Shown piece by piece: positions 1 to 7,757 of a DNA stretch of 64,000 bases. The translations under genes were made by a program, and so were the position numbers. Under the pieces are notes generated by a model. The model was given only the letters and a program-made list of their open reading frames with translations. It did not search any database and was not told the origin of the DNA. The DNA comes from Frankia umida (GTDB lineage: Bacteria > Actinomycetota > Actinomycetes > Frankiales > Frankiaceae): contig NZ_JALKFT010000007.1 of NCBI RefSeq assembly GCF_023242945.1, positions 186,001-250,000 on the forward strand, read 5' to 3'. The number at the start of each line of letters is the position of its first letter. Within the stretch, counting starts at the first letter, position 1.

Positions 1-91
1 GGCCGGCCGCGTCGAGCCCGGTGGCGGTGTCGGGCCCGCCGAAGGGTGGTGCGCTGACCCCGCCCGCCCGGGTCGTCACGAGAACCGGCAT
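1..91 (-). CDS. pgeF: Peptidoglycan editing factor PgeF/YfiH, N-terminal fragment
   Basis: Reading leftward from an ATG at 91 gives about 30 residues before the window edge, including TTRAGGVSAPPF, which matches the N-terminal signature of the PgeF/YfiH (former laccase-domain DUF152) family. Members hydrolyse or edit misincorporated UDP-MurNAc products such as MurNAc-L-Ser precursors. A purine-rich ribosome site (GGGGAG) lies 9 bases upstream of the ATG. The start follows the ftsZ stop by 23 bases on the same strand, the usual actinobacterial ftsZ-yfiH order. Only the beginning is visible, so catalytic residues cannot be checked. Confidence 0.75.
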   Translation of the reverse strand, partial: MPVLVTTRAGGVSAPPFGGPDTATGLDAAG

Positions 92-114
92 GGCCGGGGT
101 CTCCCCTGGGTCGG

Positions 115-1668
115 CTACTTGAGGAAGTCCGGCACGTCCAGTTCGTCGTCGTCGGCGACCGGGCGGACGGGACGACGCGGCGGGTAGGTCGGCCGGGGGC
201 CGCTGGCGCGCGGCGGCTCGGACCGGTGCTGGGCGCCATAGCCGTGATCGCCCGTGGACGGTTCGATGTTCGTCTCCCGTGCCGGCGGCGCGACCCGGGA
301 CTCGACCGTGGGGATGACCGTGGAGTCGCCGGGGTTGGCGCTCGGGCGGGTCGCCGGCGGGTCGGGCAACGGGTCGGGGTGGTAGTGCCCGACGTTGGAC
401 GAGCTGATCGGCGAGGGAGGTGCCTGGAGGTAGCTGGGCGTGGGCGCGGCGGCCTGCGCACGGGCCGGGGCCGGCGCGGGAGCCGCGGGGGCCGCTGGTG
501 GAGTCGCCGGGGGCGGCGAGGACGGCGCCGCGGTGACGGTACGTGGTGTGCCCGGGATCGTGGGCAGCGGCGGGAGGATCGTCGTCGACGCGGCGCCGGT
601 GGCGCCGGGTGGCAGGGCCGCACCCCCGCCCGCCCCGCCGGGACCGGTCGCGCCGGGACCGGTGGCACCGGGAGCACCCGGGCGGCGCTGGGTCGCGTTG
701 AGCGTGCGGGTACGGCGGTCCTGCACCGTGTCGAAGCCGGCGGCGATGACCGTCACCCGCACCTCGTCCCCGAGCGCGTCGTCGATCACGGCACCGAAGA
801 TGATGTTCGCCTCGGGATGGGCGGCGTCCGCGACCAGTTCGGCGGCGGCGTTGATCTCGAACAGGCCGAGGTCGGAGCCACCGGAGATGTTCAGCAGAAC
901 GCCCTGGGCACCGTCCATGCTCGCCTCCAGCAGGGGGGAGGCGATGGCCTGTTCGGCGGCCACGGTGGCACGGTCGTCACCTCTGGCTCGGCCGATACCC
1001 ATCAGGGCGCTGCCGGCATGCGACATGACCGTCTTGACGTCGGCGAAGTCGAGGTTGATCAGACCCGGGGTGGTGATCAGGTCGGTGATGCCCTGAACAC
1101 CGGAGAGCAGCACCTGGTCGGCGCTGCGGAAGGCGTCCAGAACGCTGATGTCGCGGTCTGTCATCGCGAGCAGTCGGTCGTTCGGGATGACGATGAGGGT
1201 GTCAACCTCGTTGCGCAGGGTGTCGATACCCGTGTCGGCCTGGGTAGCCCGGCGCCGGCCCTCGAAGGTGAACGGCCGGGTGACGACACCGATGGTGAGC
1301 GCGCCCAGCGAGCGGGCCACGTTCGCCACCACGGGGGCGCCACCGGTTCCGGTGCCACCACCCTCGCCGGCGGTCACGAAGACCATGTCGGCCCCCTTGA
1401 GGACCTCCTCGATCTCCTCGCGATGGTCCTCGGCGGCCTGTCGGCCCACTTCGGGATCGGCCCCGGCGCCAAGGCCCCGGGTCAGCTCACGGCCGACGTC
1501 CAGTTTGACGTCGGCGTCGCTCATCAGCAGGGCCTGGGCGTCGGTGTTGATGGCGATGAACTCGACGCCCTTGAGACCGACTTCGATCATCCGGTTTACG
1601 GCGTTGACACCACCACCACCGATCCCGACGACCTTGATGACCGCGAGATAGTTCTGGGGGGCAGCCAT
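115..1668 (-). CDS. ftsZ: Cell division GTPase FtsZ
   Basis: Tubulin-like GTPase that polymerises at midcell or septa and recruits the division machinery. The 517-residue product has the tubulin signature GGGTGTGG (residues 103-110), the N-terminal nucleotide-binding GGGGVNAVNRM segment, and a T7-loop-type NLDFADV segment whose aspartate completes the active site. A proline/alanine-rich linker of roughly 170 residues leads to the conserved C-terminal peptide ending DVPDFLK, which binds partners such as SepF. The reading frame extends 40 codons further upstream, but ATG at 1668 is chosen because it begins the conserved MAAPQNYLAV segment and has GGAGG 11 bases before it. The linker is longer than in many FtsZ proteins. 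pgeF follows directly; the upstream neighbour murC is divergent. Confidence 0.97.
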   Translation of the reverse strand: MAAPQNYLAVIKVVGIGGGGVNAVNRMIEVGLKGVEFIAINTDAQALLMSDADVKLDVGRELTRGLGAGADPEVGRQAAEDHREEIEEVLKGADMVFVTAGEGGGTGTGGAPVVANVARSLGALTIGVVTRPFTFEGRRRATQADTGIDTLRNEVDTLIVIPNDRLLAMTDRDISVLDAFRSADQVLLSGVQGITDLITTPGLINLDFADVKTVMSHAGSALMGIGRARGDDRATVAAEQAIASPLLEASMDGAQGVLLNISGGSDLGLFEINAAAELVADAAHPEANIIFGAVIDDALGDEVRVTVIAAGFDTVQDRRTRTLNATQRRPGAPGATGPGATGPGGAGGGAALPPGATGAASTTILPPLPTIPGTPRTVTAAPSSPPPATPPAAPAAPAPAPARAQAAAPTPSYLQAPPSPISSSNVGHYHPDPLPDPPATRPSANPGDSTVIPTVESRVAPPARETNIEPSTGDHGYGAQHRSEPPRASGPRPTYPPRRPVRPVADDDELDVPDFLK

Positions 1669-2054
1669 GCGGTGTCGGTCCTCCAGCGGCGTCGGTGGTC
1701 GGACGGGGATTAACCCCGCCCCTGCGGCACCGCGGGACGGCATTGCCGCGCGGCGAGCGGGGGAAACAGTCAGAGTCTCAACCTTCACCGTCAGCTAGAC
1801 GGTTACAGTTATGTCAACTTCCGGCTGTGGATCGGACAGTAGGCACGGCTTAGGCACTGGTCAAGGAAGCTGCCGGCGCGTCATCCCGCTTCGTGTCCCA
1901 GCTCTCCCCAGAATCCTGACACAGCCCGCTCCGCACCCCTGACACCGCTGTGTCCCTCGCACCACCGTGCGCACCCGGATGACACGTGCGGACTCACCCG
2001 GACGGCCCTACCCGGACGCATCAGGTCAGGTACCGAGGATGATGTACTGCCCCC
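1669..2054. promoter_or_regulatory. Divergent ftsZ/murC intergenic region
   Basis: This 386-bp gap separates the divergently read ftsZ and murC genes and must hold promoters for both, since ftsZ is cut off here from the rest of the leftward dcw operon. On the minus strand a perfect TTGACA hexamer lies at 1817-1812, about 145 bases before the ftsZ start; no convincing -10 hexamer was found at 16-18 bp, so it is only a candidate -35 element. No coding region is evident. Confidence 0.4.
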
Positions 2055-3719
2055 GTGACCCGTCAGCGGACCCAGCACGTCCACTTCCTCGGCATCGGCG
2101 GTGCCGGGCTGTCGCCCCTCGCCCAGATCCACCTGGCTGGCGGCGGTACCGTCAGCGGAAGCGACGCGGAGGACTCCCCCCGGGTGGCGACGCTGCGCGC
2201 CCGTGGCGTCCCCGTGCGCGTCGGCCCCGCCACCGGGCCGGGGGCCCTCGCCACCGAACTGGCCGGGGTGGACGTTGTGGTCGCCTCCAGCGCCCTGGCC
2301 GACGACCATCCCGAGATCGTCGCCGCCCGTGAGCTGGGCCTGCCGGTGCGCCGCCGGTCCGAGTGGCTGCCCGAACTCACCGCCGACTACCGGCTGGTCG
2401 CGGTCGCCGGCTCACACGGCAAGTCGACGACGTCCGCGATGCTCGCCCTGGTGCTGCGCGCCGCGGGGCTCGACCCGACCGCCGTCATCGGGGCGGAGGT
2501 CTCCCAGCTCGGTGGCAACGCGCTCACCGGGGCGGGGGACGTCTTCGTGCTCGAGTCCGACGAGTACGGCGGGGCCTTCGCCGGCCTCAGCCCCACCCTG
2601 GCGATCATCACCAACGTCGAGTGGGAGCATCCGGACATCTTCCCGGACGAGGCCGCCGTGCGCGCCGCCTTCACCGCCTTCGCCGGGCGCATCCGCCCCG
2701 GTGGTCACCTCGTCGCCTGTGGGGACGATCCCGGCGTGAGCGCGGTCCTGGCCGCCCTGCGCGCCGACCCCGCCTGGTCCGCCGGTGTGACCGTGACCGA
2801 CTATGGTTTCGGCGCTGGTCGCCGCTGGCGGGCCGTGGACGTCGTCCCCGCCGCCGACGACACGACCCGGGCCAGGGTGCTGCGGGCGGGCGAGGAGGTC
2901 GGCAGCCTGGTCCTGGCCGTGCCCGGCCACCACTCGGTGCTCAACGCGCTCGCCGCGCTCGCCGTCGCCACCGAGCTCGGCGTCGAACCCGCCCAGGCTC
3001 TGGGCACCCTGGCGACCTATACTGGGGCCGCGCGCCGGTTCGAGTTCGTCGGCTACTGGCAGCCGTCCGTCCGTCCGCCGGCGGAGATCCTGCCCGCGGG
3101 TGTCTCCCCCGCCGCCGCGCCCCTGACCGCCACCGCCGTGGACGGCACACCCCTGCCCGTCACCTCCGCCGCGGCCGATCCGGACGGTGTCCACAGCCTC
3201 GAGATCATCGACGACTACGCGCACCATCCCACCGAGATCCGGCTGACCCTCGCCGCGGCTCGCTCCCGCGCCGGTGACCGCGACGTGTGGGCGGTCCTGC
3301 AGCCCCACACCTACAGCCGCTTCGCGGCCATGCTGGACGGTTTCGCCGCCGCCTTCACCGACGCCGACCGCGTCTACGTGACCGACGTCTACGCCGCCCG
3401 CGAGACCGACGACCTCGGCCTGCATCCCAGCGACCTGGTGAGCCGCATCACCGCGCCGCCCGCCCACTACGTGCCGTGGTCGGCTCTGATCGACCGCCTC
3501 ACCGCCGATGTCCACACCGCACTCGACGACCCCGCGTCCGTCCCCCCCGCGCCCCGTGTCCCACCGTCCAGCGGCCCCGTCGACGGCAGCCCCGCCGCCC
3601 CTGAATCCTCGGGGCGGGGAGCGACCCGGGGTGTGCTGCTGCTGACGCTCGGCGCCGGGACGATCACGACCGTCGGCCCCCGCCTGCTCGCCTCGCTGGG
3701 CATCCCCCTGCCCGCCTGA
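2055..3719 (+). CDS. murC: UDP-N-acetylmuramate--L-alanine ligase MurC
   Basis: Cytoplasmic ATP-dependent ligase that adds the first amino acid (L-Ala) to UDP-MurNAc. The N-terminal HFLGIGGAGLSPLA Rossmann segment, the Mur-ligase P-loop GSHGKSTT near residue 120, the ESDEYGG segment and DYAHHPTEI of the C-terminal domain are all present. Translation is assigned to GTG at 2055, just before the conserved N-terminus; the ribosome site is weak. At 554 residues it is longer than typical (about 460-490): one insert of about 40 residues rich in Pro/Ala precedes DYAHHP, and a second Pro/Ser-rich stretch sits near the C-terminus. Unlike in the usual cluster it is on the strand opposite to its neighbours murG and ftsZ, and no ftsQ follows it. 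Confidence 0.95.
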   Translation: MTRQRTQHVHFLGIGGAGLSPLAQIHLAGGGTVSGSDAEDSPRVATLRARGVPVRVGPATGPGALATELAGVDVVVASSALADDHPEIVAARELGLPVRRRSEWLPELTADYRLVAVAGSHGKSTTSAMLALVLRAAGLDPTAVIGAEVSQLGGNALTGAGDVFVLESDEYGGAFAGLSPTLAIITNVEWEHPDIFPDEAAVRAAFTAFAGRIRPGGHLVACGDDPGVSAVLAALRADPAWSAGVTVTDYGFGAGRRWRAVDVVPAADDTTRARVLRAGEEVGSLVLAVPGHHSVLNALAALAVATELGVEPAQALGTLATYTGAARRFEFVGYWQPSVRPPAEILPAGVSPAAAPLTATAVDGTPLPVTSAAADPDGVHSLEIIDDYAHHPTEIRLTLAAARSRAGDRDVWAVLQPHTYSRFAAMLDGFAAAFTDADRVYVTDVYAARETDDLGLHPSDLVSRITAPPAHYVPWSALIDRLTADVHTALDDPASVPPAPRVPPSSGPVDGSPAAPESSGRGATRGVLLLTLGAGTITTVGPRLLASLGIPLPA

Positions 3720-3856
3720 TCGCGCCGCGGTCCACCAGTCCGACGCGGCGAGGCCGACCGATCCTGCGTGCCCTCACGCGGGACGGATGGTTGACTGCCG
3801 CAACACGCCCACCGCCGGCTCCGGCCGGCGGCGACCGGTGAGAATGGATTGAGACG

Positions 3857-4420
3857 ATGGCTGACACGCAGGTTCCCCGCACACCCGGCTTCGACCTCAA
3901 GGCCGTCAACCAGACCGTGATCGCCGAGTACCGGGCGACCGGTGGCGTCCTGGAGAAGACCCTGCCCGGCTCCCGTCTCGTACTCCTGACGACGATCGGA
4001 CGGCACTCCGGCAAGGAGCACGTCACCCCGCTCGGCTACGTCGCCGAGGCCCCCACCCCCGACGCCGGCCCCGCCGCCGACGGCAGCACCACAACCGACA
4101 GCAGCAGCATGGGCGAGGGCGACCAGCCGGCCGCCGCGGGCGGGTCCGGGGTCGATGCGCGGCGATCCGACCGTCTCGTCGTGTTCGCCTCGAACATGGC
4201 GTCGTCGCGCCATCCGGACTGGTATCTCAACCTGACCGCGAACCCCAAGGTCGTCGTGGAACTCGGCCACGAGCGCGTCGACGCCGAGGCGACGACCGCC
4301 ACCGCCGACGAGCGGGTCCGCCTGTACGCCGCGCTGGTGGAGACCATGCCCGGTATCCGCGGCCACCAGGACCAGGTCGACCGCGAGATCCCGGTGGTCG
4401 TGCTCGCCCTGCTGCGCTGA
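3857..4420 (+). CDS. Deazaflavin (F420)-dependent nitroreductase family protein (DUF385)
   Basis: The product (187 residues) resembles the Ddn/DUF385 family: LVLLTTIGRHSGKEHVTPLGY near the N-terminus and the family pattern HPDWYLNLTANPKVVVELG in the second half. Family members bind F420 in a split beta-barrel and reduce quinones, nitroaromatics or other substrates; the substrate here cannot be told. A Ser/Thr/Ala/Gly-rich insert of about 40 residues separates the two conserved parts, which lengthens it beyond the usual 130-150 residues. It follows murC by 137 bases on the same strand and may share its transcript. It sits where ftsQ and murC would be in a standard dcw cluster and has no known division role. 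Confidence 0.8.
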   Translation: MADTQVPRTPGFDLKAVNQTVIAEYRATGGVLEKTLPGSRLVLLTTIGRHSGKEHVTPLGYVAEAPTPDAGPAADGSTTTDSSSMGEGDQPAAAGGSGVDARRSDRLVVFASNMASSRHPDWYLNLTANPKVVVELGHERVDAEATTATADERVRLYAALVETMPGIRGHQDQVDREIPVVVLALLR

Positions 4421-4473
4421 TCGCCCCGCCGTCCACCCCGGTCCCGTCCGGGTGGTGCGGCCCCAGACCCCCT

Positions 4474-4535
4474 GACGTCCACGGCCCCCTGACGTCCACG
4501 GCCCCCTGACGTCCACGGCTGGCGGACGTCCACGG
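4474..4535. repeat. 17-bp tandem direct repeat, four copies
   Basis: The core gacgtccacgg recurs at 4474, 4491, 4508 and 4525, an exact 17-bp period; the first three units also share the ccccct spacer and the last has a ggctggcg spacer. It lies between the convergent ends of the nitroreductase gene and murG, at one edge of the reversed murC segment. No terminator function is obvious. Confidence 0.85.
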
Positions 4536-4604
4536 CTGGCGGACGAGCTCAATAGGCCAGGCCGAGGACCGGACAGCGGCCGGCAGCCGCGACGACGGCC
4601 GTGC

Positions 4605-5744
4605 TCAGGAGGCCGCGTGGCGGGGGCGGGAGCGACGGGTGCGCCGGCGGGTGGCGGCGGCGGTGTGGATCAGCTCGACGATCGCGGCGGCGGCACGGGG
4701 ATGGCCGGTGCCGGCGCAGGCCGCCGACATCTTGGCCAGACGTTCCGCCGAGGTGAGGACCGGCAGGACGTTCTCGAGCAGCCAGTCGGGAGACAGCGCG
4801 CTGTCCTCGACGAGCAGACCACCACCGGCCTCCACGGTCGGCAGGGCGTTGCGGCGCTGCTCACCGTTGCCGATCGGCAGCGGTACGTACGCGGCGGGCA
4901 GGCCCACCGCGGCGAGTTCCGCGCAGGTCATCGCCCCGGAGCGGCACAGGGTCAGGTCGGCGGCGGCGTAGGCGGACGGGATGTGGTCCAGGTACGGCCG
5001 CAGCTCGTAGGGAGCCGGCAGACCGCGGGGCAGGGCCGCGGCGACCTCGTCGTAGTTCTTGGGGCCCGCGGCGTGCAGCACCTGGACGCCGGCGGTGGCC
5101 AGCGGACGCGCCACCGCGGTCATCACCTGGTTCAGGCTGCGCGCACCCTGTGATCCGCCGAAGACGAGCAGGGTGGGACGGTGCGGGTCGAGGTGGTAGC
5201 GGCCGCGGGCGGCGCGCACGGCGGCGGGAGAACGATCCAGGGTGAGGATCTCCGCGCGCAGCGGGATGCCGGTGAGGGTCGCGCCACGCAGGGGCGTCCC
5301 CGGGTAGGACGTGGCGACGTACGGGGTGAAGCGGGCACCGAGACGGTTGGCCAGACCCGGCAGGGGGTTGGCCTCGTGCACGACGATCGGGATGCCGCGG
5401 CGGCGGGCGGCCAGGTAGGCCGGCACCGAGACGTACCCGCCGAAGCCGACGACGACGTCGGCCCGGGTCTCGTCCAGGACGGAGCCGGCCTGGCGGATCG
5501 CGGCGCGCAGCCGCCCGGGCAGGCGCAGCAGATCGGGGCCGGGACGGCGCGGCATCGGCACCTTCGGCACCGTCGCCAGCTCATGGCCGCGCGCCGGCAC
5601 CAACCGTGCCTCGACACCGACCGCCGTGCCCAGCAGGGTCAGCCGTAGCCGCGGGTCAACGTCCCGCAGGGCATCCGCCACGGCAAGGGCGGGTTCGACA
5701 TGGCCGGCTGTCCCGCCGCCGGCGAGCACCACGCTTCGCAACAT
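4605..5744 (-). CDS. murG: UDP-GlcNAc:undecaprenyl-PP-MurNAc-pentapeptide GlcNAc transferase MurG
   Basis: GT28-family glycosyltransferase that converts lipid I to lipid II on the inner face of the membrane. The 379-residue protein shows the glycine-rich acceptor loop GGGTAGHVEPALA at the N-terminus, GFGGYVSVPAYLAA, HEANPLPGLANR, the donor-site FGGSQGARSLNQ and the CRSGAMTCAELAA segment, all diagnostic for MurG. Length is normal. ATG at 5744 comes 3 bases after the ftsW stop, so translation is probably coupled to ftsW. It is the last gene of the unbroken leftward dcw operon; the next gene beyond it is convergent. Confidence 0.97.
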   Translation of the reverse strand: MLRSVVLAGGGTAGHVEPALAVADALRDVDPRLRLTLLGTAVGVEARLVPARGHELATVPKVPMPRRPGPDLLRLPGRLRAAIRQAGSVLDETRADVVVGFGGYVSVPAYLAARRRGIPIVVHEANPLPGLANRLGARFTPYVATSYPGTPLRGATLTGIPLRAEILTLDRSPAAVRAARGRYHLDPHRPTLLVFGGSQGARSLNQVMTAVARPLATAGVQVLHAAGPKNYDEVAAALPRGLPAPYELRPYLDHIPSAYAAADLTLCRSGAMTCAELAAVGLPAAYVPLPIGNGEQRRNALPTVEAGGGLLVEDSALSPDWLLENVLPVLTSAERLAKMSAACAGTGHPRAAAAIVELIHTAAATRRRTRRSRPRHAAS

Positions 5745-5747
5745 CGG

Positions 5748-7754
5748 TCAAGACGATGACACATCACGGCGCACCGATGTCACCCCGGGCCCGCCGACGC
5801 GCCCGGCGGGCCCTGACGGCGTGCCCATCCCACGTCCCGGACGGCGCGGCCCGGTCGGCGCCCGGCCACCGATGTCCCGACTGTCCACCCCCCGTGACCT
5901 GCGGCGACCTGGCGGATGACCCTCCGGACCCACCGGGTCGTCACCGTCGGGCCGCCCGCTCCCCCGCCCGGAGCTCCGCGAGCCACCCGCCGAGCGCGTG
6001 TCCCGCGTCTCACCCGCCTCCCGCCGCCCGCCGGACTCGCGCTGGCCCCCTCCACGCGGTTCACTCGGTTCACGCCGTCCACGCGGCTCTGTCGACGCAC
6101 GCGGCTCGCGGCGTCCACGCGGCTCTGCCGGCTCACGCGGTGCGCGCGGTGTGCGCGGCTCACGCGGTGTGCGCGGCTGGCTGGGTACGCGTGGCTGGCG
6201 CGACCCGCGCCCACGGGGCCGGCCGCGGCCACCCGAGCGGCCGGCCTGGGACGGGTCGATGCGGTTGCCCTCGATGGTCACCAGGCCGAGCACCGGACGG
6301 CGCGGACGCCGACCGGGGAGCAGCCGCTTGGTCCGCACCCGGATCGGGATGGCCCGGGCCGCCCGCCGTTCCTCGGCGCGTCGCCGCAGGTACTCGGCGG
6401 CAGCCGGTTCGGACCGGGCGAAGGCGAGCAGCATGCCCAGCGCCAGCAGTGTGGGCAGCAACGACGAACCGCCGAACGACACCAGGGGCAGGGTCACTCC
6501 GGTGATCGGCAGCAGGCCGACGACGGCGCCCATGTTCACCACCGCCTGCACGATGATCCACGCGGTGACGCCGGCGGCGGCGAGCCGGACGAACAGGTCG
6601 TCACTGCGGTGCGCGATGCGCAGCCCCGCGTAGCCGAGCACCCCGAACAGGCCCACCACCACCAGGCTGCCGACCAGCCCCAGCTCCTCCCCGATGATCG
6701 CCAGGATGAAGTCGGTGTGTACCGCCGGCAGAAGGTCGGGCCACTTCTCCACGGACGCGCCGAGCCCCTCACCCCACCAGCCACCCGTCGAGAGCGCGTA
6801 GATGCCCTGAACGGCCTGGAAGCCATCCCCGTTGGCGTCCGCGAAGGGATCGGTGAACGACAGCAGGCGGCGCATCCGATAGGGCTCCAGCACCGCCAGC
6901 ATCGTCGCGGCGACGATGATCGCCACGAGCATCGCGGCGTAGAAGCGCTTCGGGGTGCCGACCACCCACAGGATGGTCAGCGGCACGACGGTCACGCAGA
7001 TCGCGCCGCCGAGATCCGGCTCGAGCAGGATCAGCAGGTCGATGAACAGGAACATCGGCACCAGGGGCACCAGCAGGTGCTTGGCCTCCGTGAGCCGGCG
7101 GCGCTTGCGCACCAGCAGATCGGCGCACCACAGCACCAGCGCGATCTTCACCAGCTCGCTGGGCTGCACCGTGATCGGACCGACCACGATCCACTGCCGG
7201 GCACCGCCGCGGACACTGCCGATCCCCGGGACGAGCACCACCAGCAACAGGAAGATCGTGAGGCCGAGCAGAGGGTAGGCCACCCCCCGGAAGACCCGCA
7301 CCGGCAGGCGGCTGGCCAGCACGGCGATCGGCACACCGATGCCCACCCAGATCGCCTGCCGGATGAACAACGTGTAGGACGAGCCGGAGTCCGCGTACGA
7401 CCGTACGCTGGACGCCGAGAGCACCATGACCAGGCCGAGCAGCAGCAGCAGACCGACCGAGGACAGCAACAGGTAGTAGGACGCCAGCGGCCGGTCCAGC
7501 AGCGGCATCCGCGACACCGCCTCCCGGTCCTGCTCGCCTGCCCCGCCTACCACCGCGACCGACCGCGGCCGCACCGGAACCTCGTCACGTGACGGCCCGT
7601 CACGCCGCGGCGACCCGGAGCCTCGTTGCGGTCCGGAACCGCGCGGTGACCCGGCACCCCGCGGCGCCCCGGAACCCCGTTGTGGCCCGGAACCGCGTTG
7701 TGGCCCGGAACCGCGTTGTGCCCCAGAACCGCGTTCCGGCCCCGACCCCGCCAC
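5748..7754 (-). CDS. ftsW: SEDS-family peptidoglycan glycosyltransferase FtsW
   Basis: Polytopic membrane protein that polymerises lipid II at the septum together with the class B PBP FtsI. The central 390 residues contain about ten hydrophobic segments, the SEDS motifs (QPSELVKIALVLW, LEPDLGGA, HTDFILAIIGEELGL) and the C-terminal PITGVTLPLVSFGGSS signature. The product (668 residues) is much longer than typical FtsW: an N-terminal tail of about 80 residues built of GSGPQR-like hexads and a C-terminal tail of about 170 residues rich in Arg, Pro, Glu and Gly. The GTG at 7754 is 3 bases after the murD stop. A start nearer the first membrane helix would remove the N-terminal repeats, so the exact start is less certain than the identity. 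Confidence 0.95.
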   Translation of the reverse strand: MAGSGPERGSGAQRGSGPQRGSGPQRGSGAPRGAGSPRGSGPQRGSGSPRRDGPSRDEVPVRPRSVAVVGGAGEQDREAVSRMPLLDRPLASYYLLLSSVGLLLLLGLVMVLSASSVRSYADSGSSYTLFIRQAIWVGIGVPIAVLASRLPVRVFRGVAYPLLGLTIFLLLVVLVPGIGSVRGGARQWIVVGPITVQPSELVKIALVLWCADLLVRKRRRLTEAKHLLVPLVPMFLFIDLLILLEPDLGGAICVTVVPLTILWVVGTPKRFYAAMLVAIIVAATMLAVLEPYRMRRLLSFTDPFADANGDGFQAVQGIYALSTGGWWGEGLGASVEKWPDLLPAVHTDFILAIIGEELGLVGSLVVVGLFGVLGYAGLRIAHRSDDLFVRLAAAGVTAWIIVQAVVNMGAVVGLLPITGVTLPLVSFGGSSLLPTLLALGMLLAFARSEPAAAEYLRRRAEERRAARAIPIRVRTKRLLPGRRPRRPVLGLVTIEGNRIDPSQAGRSGGRGRPRGRGSRQPRVPSQPRTPREPRTPRAPREPAEPRGRREPRASTEPRGRREPSEPRGGGQRESGGRREAGETRDTRSAGGSRSSGRGSGRPDGDDPVGPEGHPPGRRRSRGVDSRDIGGRAPTGPRRPGRGMGTPSGPAGRVGGPGVTSVRRDVSSS
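7633..7740. repeat. 18-bp in-frame tandem repeat in the 5' end of ftsW
   Basis: The unit ccggaaccgcgttgtggc (plus-strand reading) occurs in four close copies at 7669-7740 and two more divergent copies at 7633-7668. Because the period is 18 bp the frame is kept; on the coding strand it gives GSGPQR-type hexapeptides in the cytoplasmic N-terminal tail of FtsW. Confidence 0.85.
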
Positions 7755-7757
7755 GCC

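Noticed and set aside
226..1713. Long plus-strand open frame across ftsZ (also shorter ones at 440-1096 and 1148-1651)
   Set aside because: Antisense shadow of ftsZ caused by high GC; no family features and low-complexity Arg/Gly composition.
4474..4535. CRISPR array
   Set aside because: The repeats are tandem with a 17-bp period and no unique spacers; no cas genes are present.
3467..4552. Minus-strand frame in the position where ftsQ would be expected
   Set aside because: No membrane helix or POTRA-like pattern; it is antisense to the DUF385 gene and the end of murC.
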